64,000 nucleotides of DNA from Chelonoidis abingdonii (lineage: Eukaryota > Chordata > Testudines > Testudinidae), in contig NC_133773.1 of NCBI RefSeq assembly GCF_003597395.2, positions 74,506,207 to 74,570,206 of the forward strand. Reading direction: 5' to 3'. Below are positions 1 to 10,829 of the stretch, one piece after another. Under the pieces are notes generated by a model. The model saw only the letters and a program-made list of their open reading frames with translations, was not told where the DNA came from and did no database searches. A program made the position numbers and the translations under genes. The number at the start of each line of letters is the position of its first letter. Positions within the stretch are counted from its first letter, which is position 1.

Positions 1-535
1 TGAGATGATGGTATGAGAAAGAAGATTGCAAGGTGGTTAGACTGAGTGGAGCTATAAATAAGGAAAGACACTAGTGTGTTACAGAAACTGTTAGCTAATA
101 TAAAAATTTGTTGTTACATTTTTAAAATCATGTTACATTACTATCATATTTCCATCATCTATAATTACAAATTGTAAGTTTATAGAAGTAAGATCTCTCC
201 TTTATAGTTTGCATCCTGAAAACTGTGTTCAGTGATGTCATAATCCAAAGTGTGACATGAGAATTTCTCCCATAGTGACGAATGGTTACAGGTGGCAGAT
301 ACGGTATCCATGAATGAAACAGCCAGGAAAAATAAATAGGCCCTGACCCTGCAGAAATGCGTGGATCCTCATTAGGGCCTCAATTCAGCAAACACATGCT
401 TAAACTTTGAGATCCCAGTGCAGAATTGAGACCTTAAAAAGCAGAATTCTGGGTAGTCAATTTGGGTTTACTAGGGACTAAATAAAATGCAAGTCTTAGT
501 TATGTCTGGTGATGGGATATATTAATGCAATAGCT

Positions 536-3090
536 CAGGGGTTGGCAACCTATGGCACGTGACCTATGGCACCAAACGTGGTACACTAGCTGATTTTTGA
601 TGGCACGCAACGCGGGTTGAGTCGCTCAGCCCGCTGCCGCTCTGGGGTTTCCACGGCCAGCTCCTGCCAGCCAGGGTCCCACCACCAGTCCCACTCAGTG
701 CCTGCTGCTGACCTGGGTGAAAGAACCCCAGGCTGGCAGCAGGCTGAGACCCCAGCTGGCAGGAGCCAGCGGCCGAAACCCCAGACCTGGGGTGGGCTGA
801 GCCGCTCAGTCACTTCTCGGGGGTTCTGGCTGCTGGCCCCTTGCCTGTCGGGGTTTCCGCCTCCCCCTGCAGCCCCACTCACTTGCTTCTGGTTGGAGTT
901 CCAACACAGGCCCCCTGCCAGACAGGATCCAGGCGTCTGGCCCTCCTCAGCCCTACCAGCCGCCAGCTCCATTCACCTCAGCTGCCGACCTGGGGTTCCA
1001 GCCACTGACCTCCTGCCAGCCGGGGCCTGGATCTCCAGCTTTGCTCAGCCTGCTTTCTGGCCTGGAGTCCCTGCAGGCCACCTGGGCTCTGCTCCTGGCC
1101 TTGGATCAGTGCTTTGCAGCCTCCCCACTGTGGCCCATTGTCCCCAGCAATGTGAGGGTTGCACGTGAGGCAAGTGGGGGTGCAGCTCAGCACCCCCATC
1201 TTAAAATTGCTTATCTGAGACCACACTGCGTTTGACCTTGTGCCTGTCTTCTATCACCATTTTTTCTCCACTGATAGTTGAAGGGAACATTTGACAAAAT
1301 GGCAGCTCCTAAGAAAGCGAAGCTATATGTCCGATCATTTCAGCCTGCTTGGACAGACACATTTGGATTTATTGAAAAGAAGGATCATGCTATTTGTGCT
1401 TTCTGTTATGAAAGTGTTGTTTGTCACACATCAAGTGCTCGACATTTTGAAACGAAGCACGAGAAAACCTTTCTTGACTAAGCAGACAAGACTGAATCAA
1501 TCAAAGAGGCAGTAGTAGCCCAAGAGAAGCAAAGCAGTGTTTTTAAAAGCTGAAGTGTAAGTAAAAGTCAAGCTACAGAAGGAAGTTACAAGATTGTACA
1601 GTGCATTGCAAAAAATGGAAAGCCATTTACAGATGGGGAATACATAAGTTTTTTTTTAGCAGTTCGGAGATTTTGTTCAGTGATTTGCCAAATAAAGATA
1701 CAATCATATCTAGAATAAAAGAACTGCCCATCTCTGCCAGAACAGTGGAATGGCAGAAAACATTAAGGAAAAGCAGACGACAGCACTGAAAGACACAGCA
1801 GTGTTTAGTGTTGCAATTGATGAGAGTGTGGATATAAATGACTTTCCACATTTGGCAGTTGTTGCAAGTTACTGTGCTTCTGATGAAATCCAAGAGGAAC
1901 TTTGTTGCCTAAAACCCCTGCATGACACAACAAAGGGGGAAGATATACTGGAAAGTTTTGTAAAGTTTTGTAATGAGAAGTTAACATTAGAAAAATATTT
2001 TGTGTGACAACGGATGATGCTCCTGCCATGGTCAGAAAACAGAAGGGATTTGTAAAGTTACCTGAAGATCAAATTGGCTGCCCGACAGTCAAATTTCACT
2101 GTATAATCCATCAAGAAAACCTGTGTGCTAAAATTTCTAATTCAGAACTTAATAATGTGATGAATACAGTGGTGCGAATTGTGAATTTTCTTGTTGCTCG
2201 ATCTGCTTTGACTCTCAGACAATTTCAGGCACTGCTAAAAGAGATGGATAGTGCTTATAATGACATTCCACTTCACAGCAACATTTGGTGGCTAAGTCGT
2301 GGAAAGGTTTTGGTGTGCTTTGTAAACTGTTTTGATGCAATCAAGGCCTTTTTGTTGGAACAAAACTACCCCGAACTGGATGATGACAAATGGCTCTGTA
2401 AGCTCATGTTTCTAACTGATATCACTGCTCATCTAAATGAACTCAACCCCTGTCTCCAGCGTGCAGAGCAAACAGTTCTGGATCCTTATGAAACCTGGAA
2501 AGCATTTGTTGTGAAACTAGCAGTTTTTTCCAGAGATATTCAAACTTCTACTTTCTGCTACTTCCAACTCTAAAAGAGCTATCGACACATTGTACTGTCA
2601 ATGTTGATGAGATTGGAAAGTACATTCAAGAACTGGAATCAGAATTTTCTCACAGATTTCAAGATTTCCAGTGATTTGGCCCAATGCTTTCTTCTCTAAA
2701 TAAACCTGAAAAGTTCAAAAGCGGCTTGGATTTGTCTGTGTTTCAGTGGATGGATGTTGATTTCTAAATACAGCACATTAAAAAGCTCAGAATTGTGGAC
2801 ATCAAAATTTGTGGATCTGCGAAGCGCACTTGAAGCTACCGAGAGAGATCATGGGGCCTCTATTCTGACCTGCTGGATGTCCTGCAGTGAAATTTAACTG
2901 TTTGAAGAAAATTGTGTTTGCAATGTTTTCAGCATTTGGATCCACATGCCTGTGTGAACAGGTATTTTCACACATGAAATCTGTCCTCTGTCCCTCTTGG
3001 AGCTGGTTAACAAGTGATCACTCAGAAATCTGTGTGCAGCTTAAAGTATCCAAATACATGCCAGACATTGGAAAAGTCCTAGCTGTTGAA
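536..3090 (+). mobile_element. hAT (Charlie-like) DNA transposon, decayed, 3' end not found
   Basis: It begins at CAGGGGTTGGCAACCTATGG, a typical hAT/Charlie terminal sequence. A GC-rich leader with degenerate internal repeats (600-1230) follows, then a frameshifted transposase gene (1278-3114). A matching 3' terminal inverted repeat is not visible. At about 3090 the sequence switches in mid-coding region to a Penelope-like element. The element was therefore either interrupted by that insertion with loss of its tail, or joined by deletion. I could not identify its 8-bp target duplication. Confidence 0.75.
600..1230 (+). repeat. GC-rich degenerate tandem units in the hAT 5' region
   Basis: A strongly GC-rich block sits in an AT-rich intron. 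It repeats a degenerate unit containing variants of GAG-CGCTCAG and CTGGGGTTCC with CTGCCAGCC. The units recur roughly every 60-90 bases, for example near 615-650, 790-830, 845-895 and 985-1025. The long open frames across it on both strands follow from base composition. It is the non-coding leader of the hAT element that starts at 536. Confidence 0.6.
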
Positions 3091-3114
3091 ATCACACAAC
3101 TATTTCAAATTTGA
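1278..3114 (+). pseudogene. hAT transposase relic (GTF2IRD2/ZBED5-type)
   Basis: At least four open pieces in different frames follow transposase order. 1278-1481 begins MAAPKKAKLYVRSFQPAW and carries a Cys2-His2 BED-like finger (CAFC … HFETKH). 1750-2007 carries AIDESVDINDFPHLAV, with the first acidic catalytic position in IDES. 2004-2573 carries TTDDAPAMV, FHCIIHQENLCAK and IWWLSRGKVL, the conserved core of this hAT branch. 2887-3114 carries FGSTCLCEQVFSHMK and LTSDH, the C-terminal hAT dimerisation domain. Frameshifts and stops separate the pieces (for example the stop at 1479-1481 and the loss of frame near 2570-2890), so no active enzyme is made. Domesticated relatives exist in vertebrates, but nothing here suggests selection for function. 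Confidence 0.85.
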
Positions 3115-3637
3115 TGACAATATATACCTCCAGATCGGTGGCACTGCTATGGGCACCCGCATAGCCCCACAATATGCTAACATTTTTATGGCTGACCTGG
3201 AACAACACTTCCTCAGCTCTTGTCCACTCACGCCCCTTCTCTACTTACGCTACACTGATTATATCTTCATCATCTGGACCCACAGGAAGGAGACTCTGGA
3301 AAAATTCTACCATGATTTCAACAGTTTCCACCCCACCATCAACCTCAGCCTGGACCAATCTACACAGGAGGTCCACTTCCTAGACACCATGGTGCAAATA
3401 AGTGATGTCAGATTAATGCCACCCATATACCGAAAATCCCACCGCACCGCTATGCTTACCTTCTGCCTCCGGCTTCTCATTCCTGGAACACCACATGATT
3501 CCATTGTCTACAGCAACACTGAGTACAACCGCTCTGCCTCTAACTCCCATCCGACAGAGATCCAGTACCTACAAATTCTTTCACCAAGTTATTTGGCAAA
3601 ACTACATACCTGCACGGGGAAAGTAAGGAACAAGTGA
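3086..3637 (+). pseudogene. PLE reverse transcriptase fragment
   Basis: The 183-codon frame contains FDDNIYLQIGGTAMGTRIAP and YANIFMADLE (residues 9-39), the PLE RT block before the catalytic motif. RYTDYIFIIW follows at residues 55-64, then FHPTINLSLD and VHFLDTMVQI. The catalytic motif in active relatives is RY-x-D-D-x-F. Here the second Asp is Tyr (codon 3260-3262), so the enzyme would be dead even if expressed. The N-terminal RT fingers and the thumb are missing or frameshifted. The first Met lies near the hAT/PLE junction and is probably not a real start. Confidence 0.85.
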
Positions 3638-4025
3638 TCACAGAGCCAGACGTGTCCCAAAGCTCCTACTGCAGACCAGCCCATGAAAAGAAACCATCAG
3701 GACTCCATGGCCATCAATTAATTAGTCCCCAGCTAAACCCCTCCCAAACGCCATCAGGATCTACAACCATCCCACAATGATGCCCTCACTTTGACCAGAC
3801 CTTAGGTGGTAGGCCATCCTGCCACAGACAACCCTACCAAGCCTGAATGCATATTCACCAGTAACTACACACCGCCACCATGATGTAACTTACTCAGGAA
3901 CCAATCCAGCACAAACCTTGATGCCAACTCTGCCCACATATCTACACCAGTGACACATCACATGGACCTTAACCAGGATCAGCCACACCATCACCGGTTC
4001 ATTCACCTGCACATCCACCAATGTA

Positions 4026-4253
4026 ATGTACGCCATCCTATGCCAGCAATGCCCCTCTGCTATGTACATCGGCCAAACTGGACAGTCCCTACGTAAAAGG
4101 ATAAATGGACACAAATCAGATATTAGGAATGGCAATATACAAAAACCTGTAGGAGAACACTTCAATCTCCCTGGACGTACAATAGCAGATTTAAAGGTAG
4201 CCATCCGGCAGCAAAAAAAACTTCAGGATCAGACTTCAAAGAGAAACTGCTGA
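4026..4253 (+). pseudogene. PLE GIY-YIG endonuclease fragment
   Basis: The frame encodes NVMYAILCQQCPSAMYIGQT with GQSLRKRINGHKSDI and VGEHFNLPGRTI. This is the GIY-YIG-like nuclease core of PLEs: the YAI…MYIG pair, the Arg of LRKRINGHK, and a Cys-x2-Cys pair unique to the PLE version. The frame is open upstream from about 3970 (SHTITGSFTCTSTN) and is broken after RQQKKLQDQT by the A-run at 4214-4221. The homologous tail (TISSGLKKDCEWLANY) continues in another frame to about 4325. In PLEs this domain nicks the target for target-primed reverse transcription. Here it is a relic. Confidence 0.85.
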
Positions 4254-4743
4254 GCTTCAGTTTATCTGCAAATTTGACACCATCAGCTCAGGATTAAAAA
4301 AAGACTGTGAATGGCTAGCCAACTACAAAAGCAGTTTTTCCTCCCTTAGTGTTCACACCTCAACTGCTAGAAGAGGGCCTCATCCTCCCTGATTGAACTA
4401 ACCTCGTTATCTCCAGCCTGATTCTTGCTTCCATATATATCCCTGCCTCTGGAAATTACCACTGCATGCATCCGATGCATGGATGAAAGCCATGAAAGCT
4501 CATGCTCCAATACATCTGTTAGTCTATAACGTGGCACGAGACTCTTTGCTGCTTTTACAAATCCAGACTAACATGGCTACCCCTCTGTTACTTAATATAC
4601 AGGTTTATCTCTTAAACTTGGGCCAGTTTCCTCTGTTGGAGTCTTCAGTTTTCCAAGCATTCTTGTTGCTTGCAGCATAGGTCAAGGGAGGAGAAAAATC
4701 CAAGCATATGACCATTGTGTTCTGTTTTATACGCTTAGTCTGT

Positions 4744-5443
4744 CAGGCATGGGCAATAATTTTCACAGAGGGGCCACTCCACAATTTTGGTAAGAACTCA
4801 CAGGCTGCACATTTCTACTATATTAATGGAGGGGGTGCGGGGTCTGGGAGGGAGTTTGGGTGCAGGAGGAAGCTCAGGGCTTGTGCAGAGTGTTGGGGTG
4901 CAGGGAAAGGGTGATGGGTGCAGGCTCTGGCTGGGAGGTGCTTACCACAGGTGGCTCCCGGCCAGCAGCACAGCAGGGATCAGGCAGGCTTTCTGCATGC
5001 TGTGGCCCCATGCCGCTCCTGGAGACGGCTGTGGCCAGCTGGAGCTGGCACGTCTCTGCATGCCCCTTGTGGGGAGAGGGTCAGAGGTTCTCCATATATT
5101 GCCCACATCCATAAGCACCATCCTTACAGCTCCCATTGGCTGGTTTCTGGCCAATGGGAGCTATGAGGATGGTGCTGGGGGTGGGGGCAGTGCACGGAGC
5201 CACCTCCCTCCCCCTGCCAGGGGCACGCAGACATGCCAGCAGCAGCTGGCCACAGCAGCTTCTGGGAGCGGCGTGGGGCCAGTGCGGCAGGCAGCCTGCT
5301 GCACTGTAGGACTTTTAGCAGCCCAGACTTGGAGATCGTAAGAGGGCAGAGGAGGCCAGACAGAAATGTTAGTGATGACAGGCTGGACAGAAATGTTAAA
5401 TGGGCTGGATTCGGCCCGCGGGCCATATTTTTCCCACCCCCTG
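4744..5443. mobile_element. hAT-type fold-back MITE
   Basis: The 5' end CAGGCATGGGCAATAATTTT and 3' end ATTTTTCCCACCCCCTG are imperfect terminal inverted repeats of the Charlie style (CAGGGG-TGGGCAAA). Subterminal GGGGCC and GGCCCGCGGGCC also fit. The centre is a strong palindrome: CTCCCATTGGCTGG at 5131-5144 opposes GGCCAATGGGAGCT at 5151-5164, flanked by matching arms (AGCACCATCCTT / AGGATGGTGCT). I could not find a convincing 8-bp target duplication. Open frames across it are by-products of GC content. Confidence 0.75.
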
Positions 5444-8400
5444 GTCTATGGAGAACACAAGTCCAGGCATGTCTGGTGGGCACTAATGAATTACCGGGCA
5501 GGGTTAAGCAATTCTCCTAATGTGGCCTTGTGCAAGTGAGTCACTGAATTGTAACTCCCTTGCTGGAGAATGGCTGTTGGTGATGGTTCGACACCCCCCC
5601 AGGCGTTGATTATCCCCCTGGTTATTATCTTTGGGGAGCTAGTCTCTGGGCACTTCCCAAACCCACAGCATATTTTAGTGACAATCATACAACACAATTC
5701 TCGTAACTTCATATGCATTCATGATATACATATTTAGATGGAACAGTGGGTTTCAGCAGATCACTCCCCTTGGGTGTAGTGTATCACAATTGCTCCAAGA
5801 AGAGATGGAAGATAAAAGAAAACCTAATGCATGATGTTAGGGATGTTCTGCAAAGATGCCCACATTGCTTAGTGTGCTAACTAATTTAGCTATCTAGATG
5901 TTTATACCAAGCCCATCACCACATATGAACACTGTCCATCCAGGGGTCATGACTGGAATCAGTAAGAGGAAACCATACCAATTGACTTAAGCTCCAGGAA
6001 TTAAAGTTGAAGGGAAAAAAATTGTCTGGACTATCACTTCAGCCCTCTAATGACTGAGTGTGCATGGTTTCCCTTCTTCTGTTTCCTAAGAAGCTACTCT
6101 TATAAAGTTTGTTGTCTTGCTCCTGAGGAATTAGAAAGGCTTGCAGTCCACAGCCCTGCCTCACTATGTTCTGTGAAAATCTGTTCAAGGGGGGAGTGGG
6201 GAAGCCAGGCTGGAATTAATCCCATGCATGCAAGTAACCCAGTAGGGTTTCTGCTTCCTGTCCACCAGGTGTCTGCCAGTTTTAAAAAAATCCCGTCAAA
6301 CACAGATGCATGTGGACTATATCTGTTTGAAATTTTTCATTAAACATTTAATTTAAATAGCTTTATTCTACAGACAAATGTAGTTTAATAGCTGACAGTC
6401 CTGCCTGAAAAATTTCAGTTGACAGGATATTCTCTTTTCCTCGGTCCAGTACCGCCACCTTTAACCATCTGAGTAACCCTACTGACTACAAAAGGGACTT
6501 TTCATATCAGTAAGGGCTGTGGGATCAGGGTCTTTTGTCTTCACATTCTGGAGACAATTTAGAGCTCATTCTATAGCAGTTGCTTGCTGAATGGGGCACA
6601 CACTGTACCAAGTGATCATGTTCTAACTGCTACATTGCTGGTCCCAATCCAGTGAAAACTAGAGAGCTGTCCATATCGGGCCTCTTCCATCAAATCTTTT
6701 TGCAAGGCAGCAAATATCATGATATGCTGAGGAGTAATGATCAGAGAGCAAATGGCATGAAATATTGATTTTAAAAAAGTAAATGCCAAAAATTATGCTG
6801 TTCCAGTTTCTTTCTTAGTACTTTGCCTAATTATAATAAATGTTGTGAACTTTAATGAACCAGCATCTATGAAACAAGCAGGTTTTATCCTATGTTATAG
6901 TTGTAAAGTCTATGTATAAGCTCTTGTTGCACAGTATCATTTGTACAGTAAATGCCTGCCAATTATTTCCCAACTTGAAGTCCCTAATTAGACAAATGAA
7001 ATCTGATTAGCTTCTTTGAATCATGGGGGGCGGGAAGAAGGGTGCTGTCCTTTTCACTGTGTCCAGAGGAATGGTCATCAAAGCCACTTGAATAAAAGCA
7101 CTAAAGAGCCTGTGTGCCCCCACCCCCCAGGGCTTCCTGAGGCTTCGTTTCACATGCTAGTAAAGATAGAGTTATAAGCTTCCTTCGTGCAAGTTCCACT
7201 TTGTAAGTGAACATGGATTGTTTTGAACCTGAAGTCACAAGGGACTTGTTGTAATTAGAATTACTTTTGGTTGGAGTCGAAAATGTATTATAATAGTGGA
7301 AAACCCCAGAGGAAAGTTTCTAATAGGATTTCACTAGATTTATTCATTTGTGGGAAAAGCAGTCAATATGATGTACAAAATGTCAATAAAAGTAAAAAGC
7401 CTATTCATATTCATAGTATGTTATAGGATGTGGCTTCACCAGCTAACTATTGAATGTTTTTTTCAAAATGAGCTACTAACTATTTTGAAAAATGTGTTGT
7501 CTGGGGAAATACCTTACTTTTTGTCTTTTAAAAAAGAGGGCTTCCCACTACGACTTCGTATAATTTACAGAATAATTAATACACAATATAATTTAATCTT
7601 AAGAATTAAACACTACACAAAAAACAAACTGATTATCGTAAGCAAAAGCTAAAACATCTATTCATCCCTTTGTTCATTATCTGTAACATAGAGGAGAGAA
7701 TATTTTCTATTATGCGTTCAGAATACCATTTGTAGGGGAATACTGTGCCACTGTAAACCCCTTCCTGCCATGGCATAAGGGGGAGGGAAAGTGCTCTGTG
7801 GAAGAATAAAGTTAGAGGGGATTATGATGGATCAGAGTTCCACTACATGTGATCCCCTGCTGGGATACGGTCTGAGCTTACACGTATAACAGAAGTAAGA
7901 GTAAGGCCCCCTTCTACTCTAACTTCCACGATGACCCAGTGGCCAGGATCTGGGAGCCATTGCTGATTTCCTGTGACTGCCTATGCACTCAGACATACTG
8001 GAGAATCAGGATCTCTGCTCCTTGACTGGATGAGTTATAACTCTTACTGTCAGATTTCCAGTACAAATACTCATGATTGTGAATTTAAAACTCACTTTTC
8101 CATGAATATTCTCTAATATTAACTTAAAACTTCCTTCCGGTAAACTCATTTGCTTTGTCATCGATAGAAAGTGAATACAAAGGGGTGAGAAAACAGTTAA
8201 AGAAAATTCAGTTAATTTATTCATGTGAATATTCACCAATAAATAAATAATTTACCTCGCAGGTGAATACTTCAATGTGGGACAAATTTCAAGCAGATGT
8301 TTTGCTCCTAACCACTGTCACTGCTCTGCAGCCTGTCCCCCTTCACTGTTCTGTTCTCTTTGAGAGCAATTGTGAAACTGAAATGAACTGACCTGTTTTT

Positions 8401-8914
8401 CTTACATATTAATGGAGGGAGGGAATGGGAAGGTTCAAAAATGCATAACTTCATATGGAATCTGAGAATTACATGAAGCACTTTTACATGTTTCCTGAGT
8501 CCTTTTCCTACTTTTAAAAAAAATAAAACTAAATCTTGATTTAGCAAATATAGAGGAATTGATTAATAATAAACTTCTTTGTAAAAGATGTCTTCCACGT
8601 TCTCACATGCTATATTTTTCTTCATAAAATAGCTCTCAACTGCTGCAGTATCTAAGCATCATAGGATAAAGTAGCTCTAAATGATGATTTCTGAGAGATT
8701 AGTCACTAAACTTTGATCTAGGATCCACCTTTCTCCAGCAATTTAAAACAACCTGACATCTATCCCCACCCCACCACCCTCCCACACACACAAACATATA
8801 CTGACAATTGCTAGCAGCCTCATCATTATCTGTCAATGTCCATTGTTGATCTCAGTTTTTCAAGCATGACATGATGGTGCCTGTCATTTACAATTTGTTT
8901 TAATTATTCCTCAG

Positions 8915-9032
8915 GTCTCCTGTTATGGCTGGAGGTCTGTTTGCTGTTGACCGAGAGTGGTTTTGGGAGCTGGGTGGCTATGATCCAGGCTTAGAAATAT
9001 GGGGAGGAGAGCAGTATGAAATCTCCTTTAAG
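8915..9032 (+). CDS. GALNTL6: GALNTL6 internal exon, end of the GT-A catalytic domain
   Basis: This 118-base exon encodes 39 residues, after one base that completes a codon from the previous exon. It is preceded by a pyrimidine-rich tract ending in CAG and followed by GTAAGT. The peptide contains [20 protein letters not shown] and [11 protein letters not shown], the conserved Gal/GalNAc-T motif region of polypeptide GalNAc-transferases. These are Golgi type II membrane enzymes that transfer GalNAc from UDP-GalNAc to Ser/Thr of acceptor proteins. The WGGEQYE variant is shared by the GALNT10 and GALNTL6 pair. Glu after DR, where I recall Lys in GALNT10, favours GALNTL6. The intron phase is 2 at entry and 0 at exit. 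No disabling change is visible. The assignment rests on remembered family residues, not on an alignment. Confidence 0.92.
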
Positions 9033-9623
9033 GTAAGTCATCAAGTCACTTCCGTTTAATGCTTATTCTGTTTGGTATGACTCTAAAGGTTTGGGTTTTA
9101 GTTATCTGAACCTGGATTTGCGATGTGCTTTGTTATCATCGCTTTGCCTTTGTCATACTGTGTGTTACTCCATAGTCAGATCTCATTCTCTACAATGTTC
9201 CTTTGTTTTATAAGGAGTTTCCAGTACTTTCAGTGAAAAATGCATGCCATAGATCCCTGAGGCCATACAAAAGTCAAATAATTGCATATTTCAGGCCAGA
9301 TTTTCAATATCCCATGATCCGCTACTTGCATTATTTGCTTTTACATATGCCTAGCTTATGTGCACACATTTTTTTGTGCGCGTAAGTCGCTTATTTGCCC
9401 ATGTCTAGTTGGCAGCCATATTAACTTCCACAAGTACATCAGTTACCTGCATATATTAAGTAAGTGTATGCAAATGTACCTAATTTAGAAAATTTAATGC
9501 ATTATGTTCAAAGATAAGGTACCCAAGGAATTAAAGACTTTGCCTTTTAGTCTCTTCACCATAATAACTTTCTACTTGCAGCTAGAGTTTCAGGAAATAG
9601 TCAAATGACACATCAACATTACA

Positions 9624-9932
9624 GGTTTTAGAGCGGTAGTCATGCTAGTCTGTATCAGCAAAAACAACAAAGAGTCCTTGTGGCACCTTAGAGACAAACA
9701 AATTTATTTGGGCATAAGCTTTCGTGGGCTAAAACCCACTTCATCAGATGCCTGGAGTGGAAAATACAGTAGAGAGGTAAAAATACACAGCATATGAAAA
9801 GATGGGAGTTGCCTTACCAAGTTGGGGAGGTCAGTGCTAACGAACCAATTCAATTAAGGTGGAAGTGGGGTATTCTATGTTGAGAATACACTGTATTTTC
9901 CACTCTAAGCTGCCACAAGGACTCCTCATTGT
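9624..9932 (-). mobile_element. PLE terminus, internally inverted, with 12-bp target duplication
   Basis: The insertion is flanked by perfect ATCAACATTACA at 9612-9623 and 9933-9944. Bases 9624-9885 are the minus-strand PLE terminus (GTGGCACCTTAGAGACAAAC, TTTCGTGGGCTAAAACCCAC, CTTCATCAGATGCC). Near the right end the direction flips. CTGTATTTTCCACT at 9890-9903 is the complement of AGTGGAAAATACAG at 9756-9769, followed by a plus-strand GCTGCCACAAGGACTCCT. The flip lies inside one pair of target duplications. Confidence 0.85.
9711..9753 (-). ncRNA. Hammerhead-ribozyme-like motif in the PLE terminus (candidate)
   Basis: On the minus strand the order is GGCAU, CUGAUGA, a GUGGG/CCCAC hairpin, GAAA, GCUU, AUGCC. 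CUGAUGA (9741-9747) and GAAA (9720-9723) are the two invariant hammerhead core strands. GUGGG/CCCAC is stem II and GGCAU/AUGCC could be stem I. Stem III would be only the self-complementary AGCU. One extra A (9740) lies between CUGAUGA and stem II, which is not canonical. Hammerheads, including minimal dimer-acting types, are known in PLEs. Activity of this copy is unproven. Confidence 0.45.
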
Positions 9933-10829
9933 ATCAACATTACAATTTACATTTAGCTTCAGGATTTTCCCAGCCTAGTTCTAAACTTCCAGAAAGCATA
10001 CCCCCAATTTATAATGGAAGAAATATAGTACATAAGACATAGATTACATTGTATACCTAGCTACATCTGAGTTTCAATGCTGGAGAGAGTAAAGTATTGA
10101 ATGAAATGCACAGAAGATAAGCTAGCAAGTCTGTACTCCCAACTGCTAGGCTGTTTTTAATGGGTATTCTCAGGAACAGCTAAATGACTTGCATAACTGT
10201 GTTGCTATCTTCTTATTTGAATCAGTTTTATATGAGAGCAAAATGAGACTGGAGGGCAAGAGAAACTCACAAGATAAATGGACGGACAGATTGTTCGGAT
10301 ACATCAATCTGCATTCTGTATACTCAAGTTATTTCAGAAACAAATGTAAACTGCCAGTAGTATCTGTCACATCTCTGCCAGGCTCACATAAGATTTTATT
10401 TGACCATTTCCCATGTTCCTGTTGTTTGTCATTGTGAAGAATAAAATTGGAATGCAGTCCATTCCTCTTTGTGTAGAAACCATGGTAACGGCACTGGAAG
10501 TTCAGATACTAAATTGACCCAGCCTGTTTTGTTCGAGTGACGGATTTTTTTGGAAACAGCTATGTCACACTGGGTCCTATTTCAGTCATATCTCCTTATT
10601 CATCTCATTACTGTATTTTGACCTTAGGTTCCCTGTACCTCCTTATTAGCATTAAAAAACACTTTAAACAGGATTTTGTAGCATTTCACTAGAAGGAATA
10701 ACAACTTTCTGTTTCTGGATGTTCAACAAAAGCAGAAAGGTTCCATGGAATAGTGAAAGGAAAAATAAGATCAGCAGAGAGAGAGAAAGCAACAGAGAAA
10801 TACTTTTTGATATATAGGTCATTAACTGA

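Larger units (their letters stand above)
3086..4595 (+). mobile_element. Penelope-like retroelement (PLE), 5'-truncated
   Basis: The order is a reverse-transcriptase fragment (3086-3637), a decayed linker (3640-4020), a GIY-YIG endonuclease fragment (4026-4290), a 3' non-coding region, and a terminus at about 4465-4595. The terminus contains AAAGCTCATGCTCCAATA, CTGTTAGTCTATAA, GTGGCACGAGACTC and CAGACTAACATGGCTACCC. The same terminus occurs alone at 31887-32099 and in related form at 9624-9932 and 50149-50250. This ties those short SINE-looking repeats to the PLE. The RT plus GIY-YIG architecture is diagnostic of PLEs. The 5' part of the RT is missing, and the element starts inside the hAT transposase relic. 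Confidence 0.88.
1..8914 (+). other. GALNTL6 intron upstream of the first visible exon (partial)
   Basis: This interval ends in the acceptor at 8911-8914. Bases 536-5443 are transposon-derived (separate entries). Bases 1-535 and 5444-8914 are AT-rich and I see no supported exon, RNA gene or intact repeat. A faint copy of an old dispersed amniote-type repeat may lie at about 375-420. Short open frames at 6050, 7350, 8006 and 8308 show no recognisable domain. Confidence 0.7.

Noticed and set aside
617..1168. 183-codon plus-strand open frame with overlapping minus frames
   Set aside because: It lies entirely in the GC-rich, internally repeated leader of a hAT element. Several frames are open at once because stops are rare at this composition.
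4787..5341. 184-codon open frame
   Set aside because: It falls inside the fold-back hAT MITE at 4744-5443 and has no domain or conserved start.
9203..9385. Short frame after the first GALNTL6 exon, considered as an alternative exon
   Set aside because: It lies beyond a strong GTAAGT donor and lacks an acceptor and family similarity.
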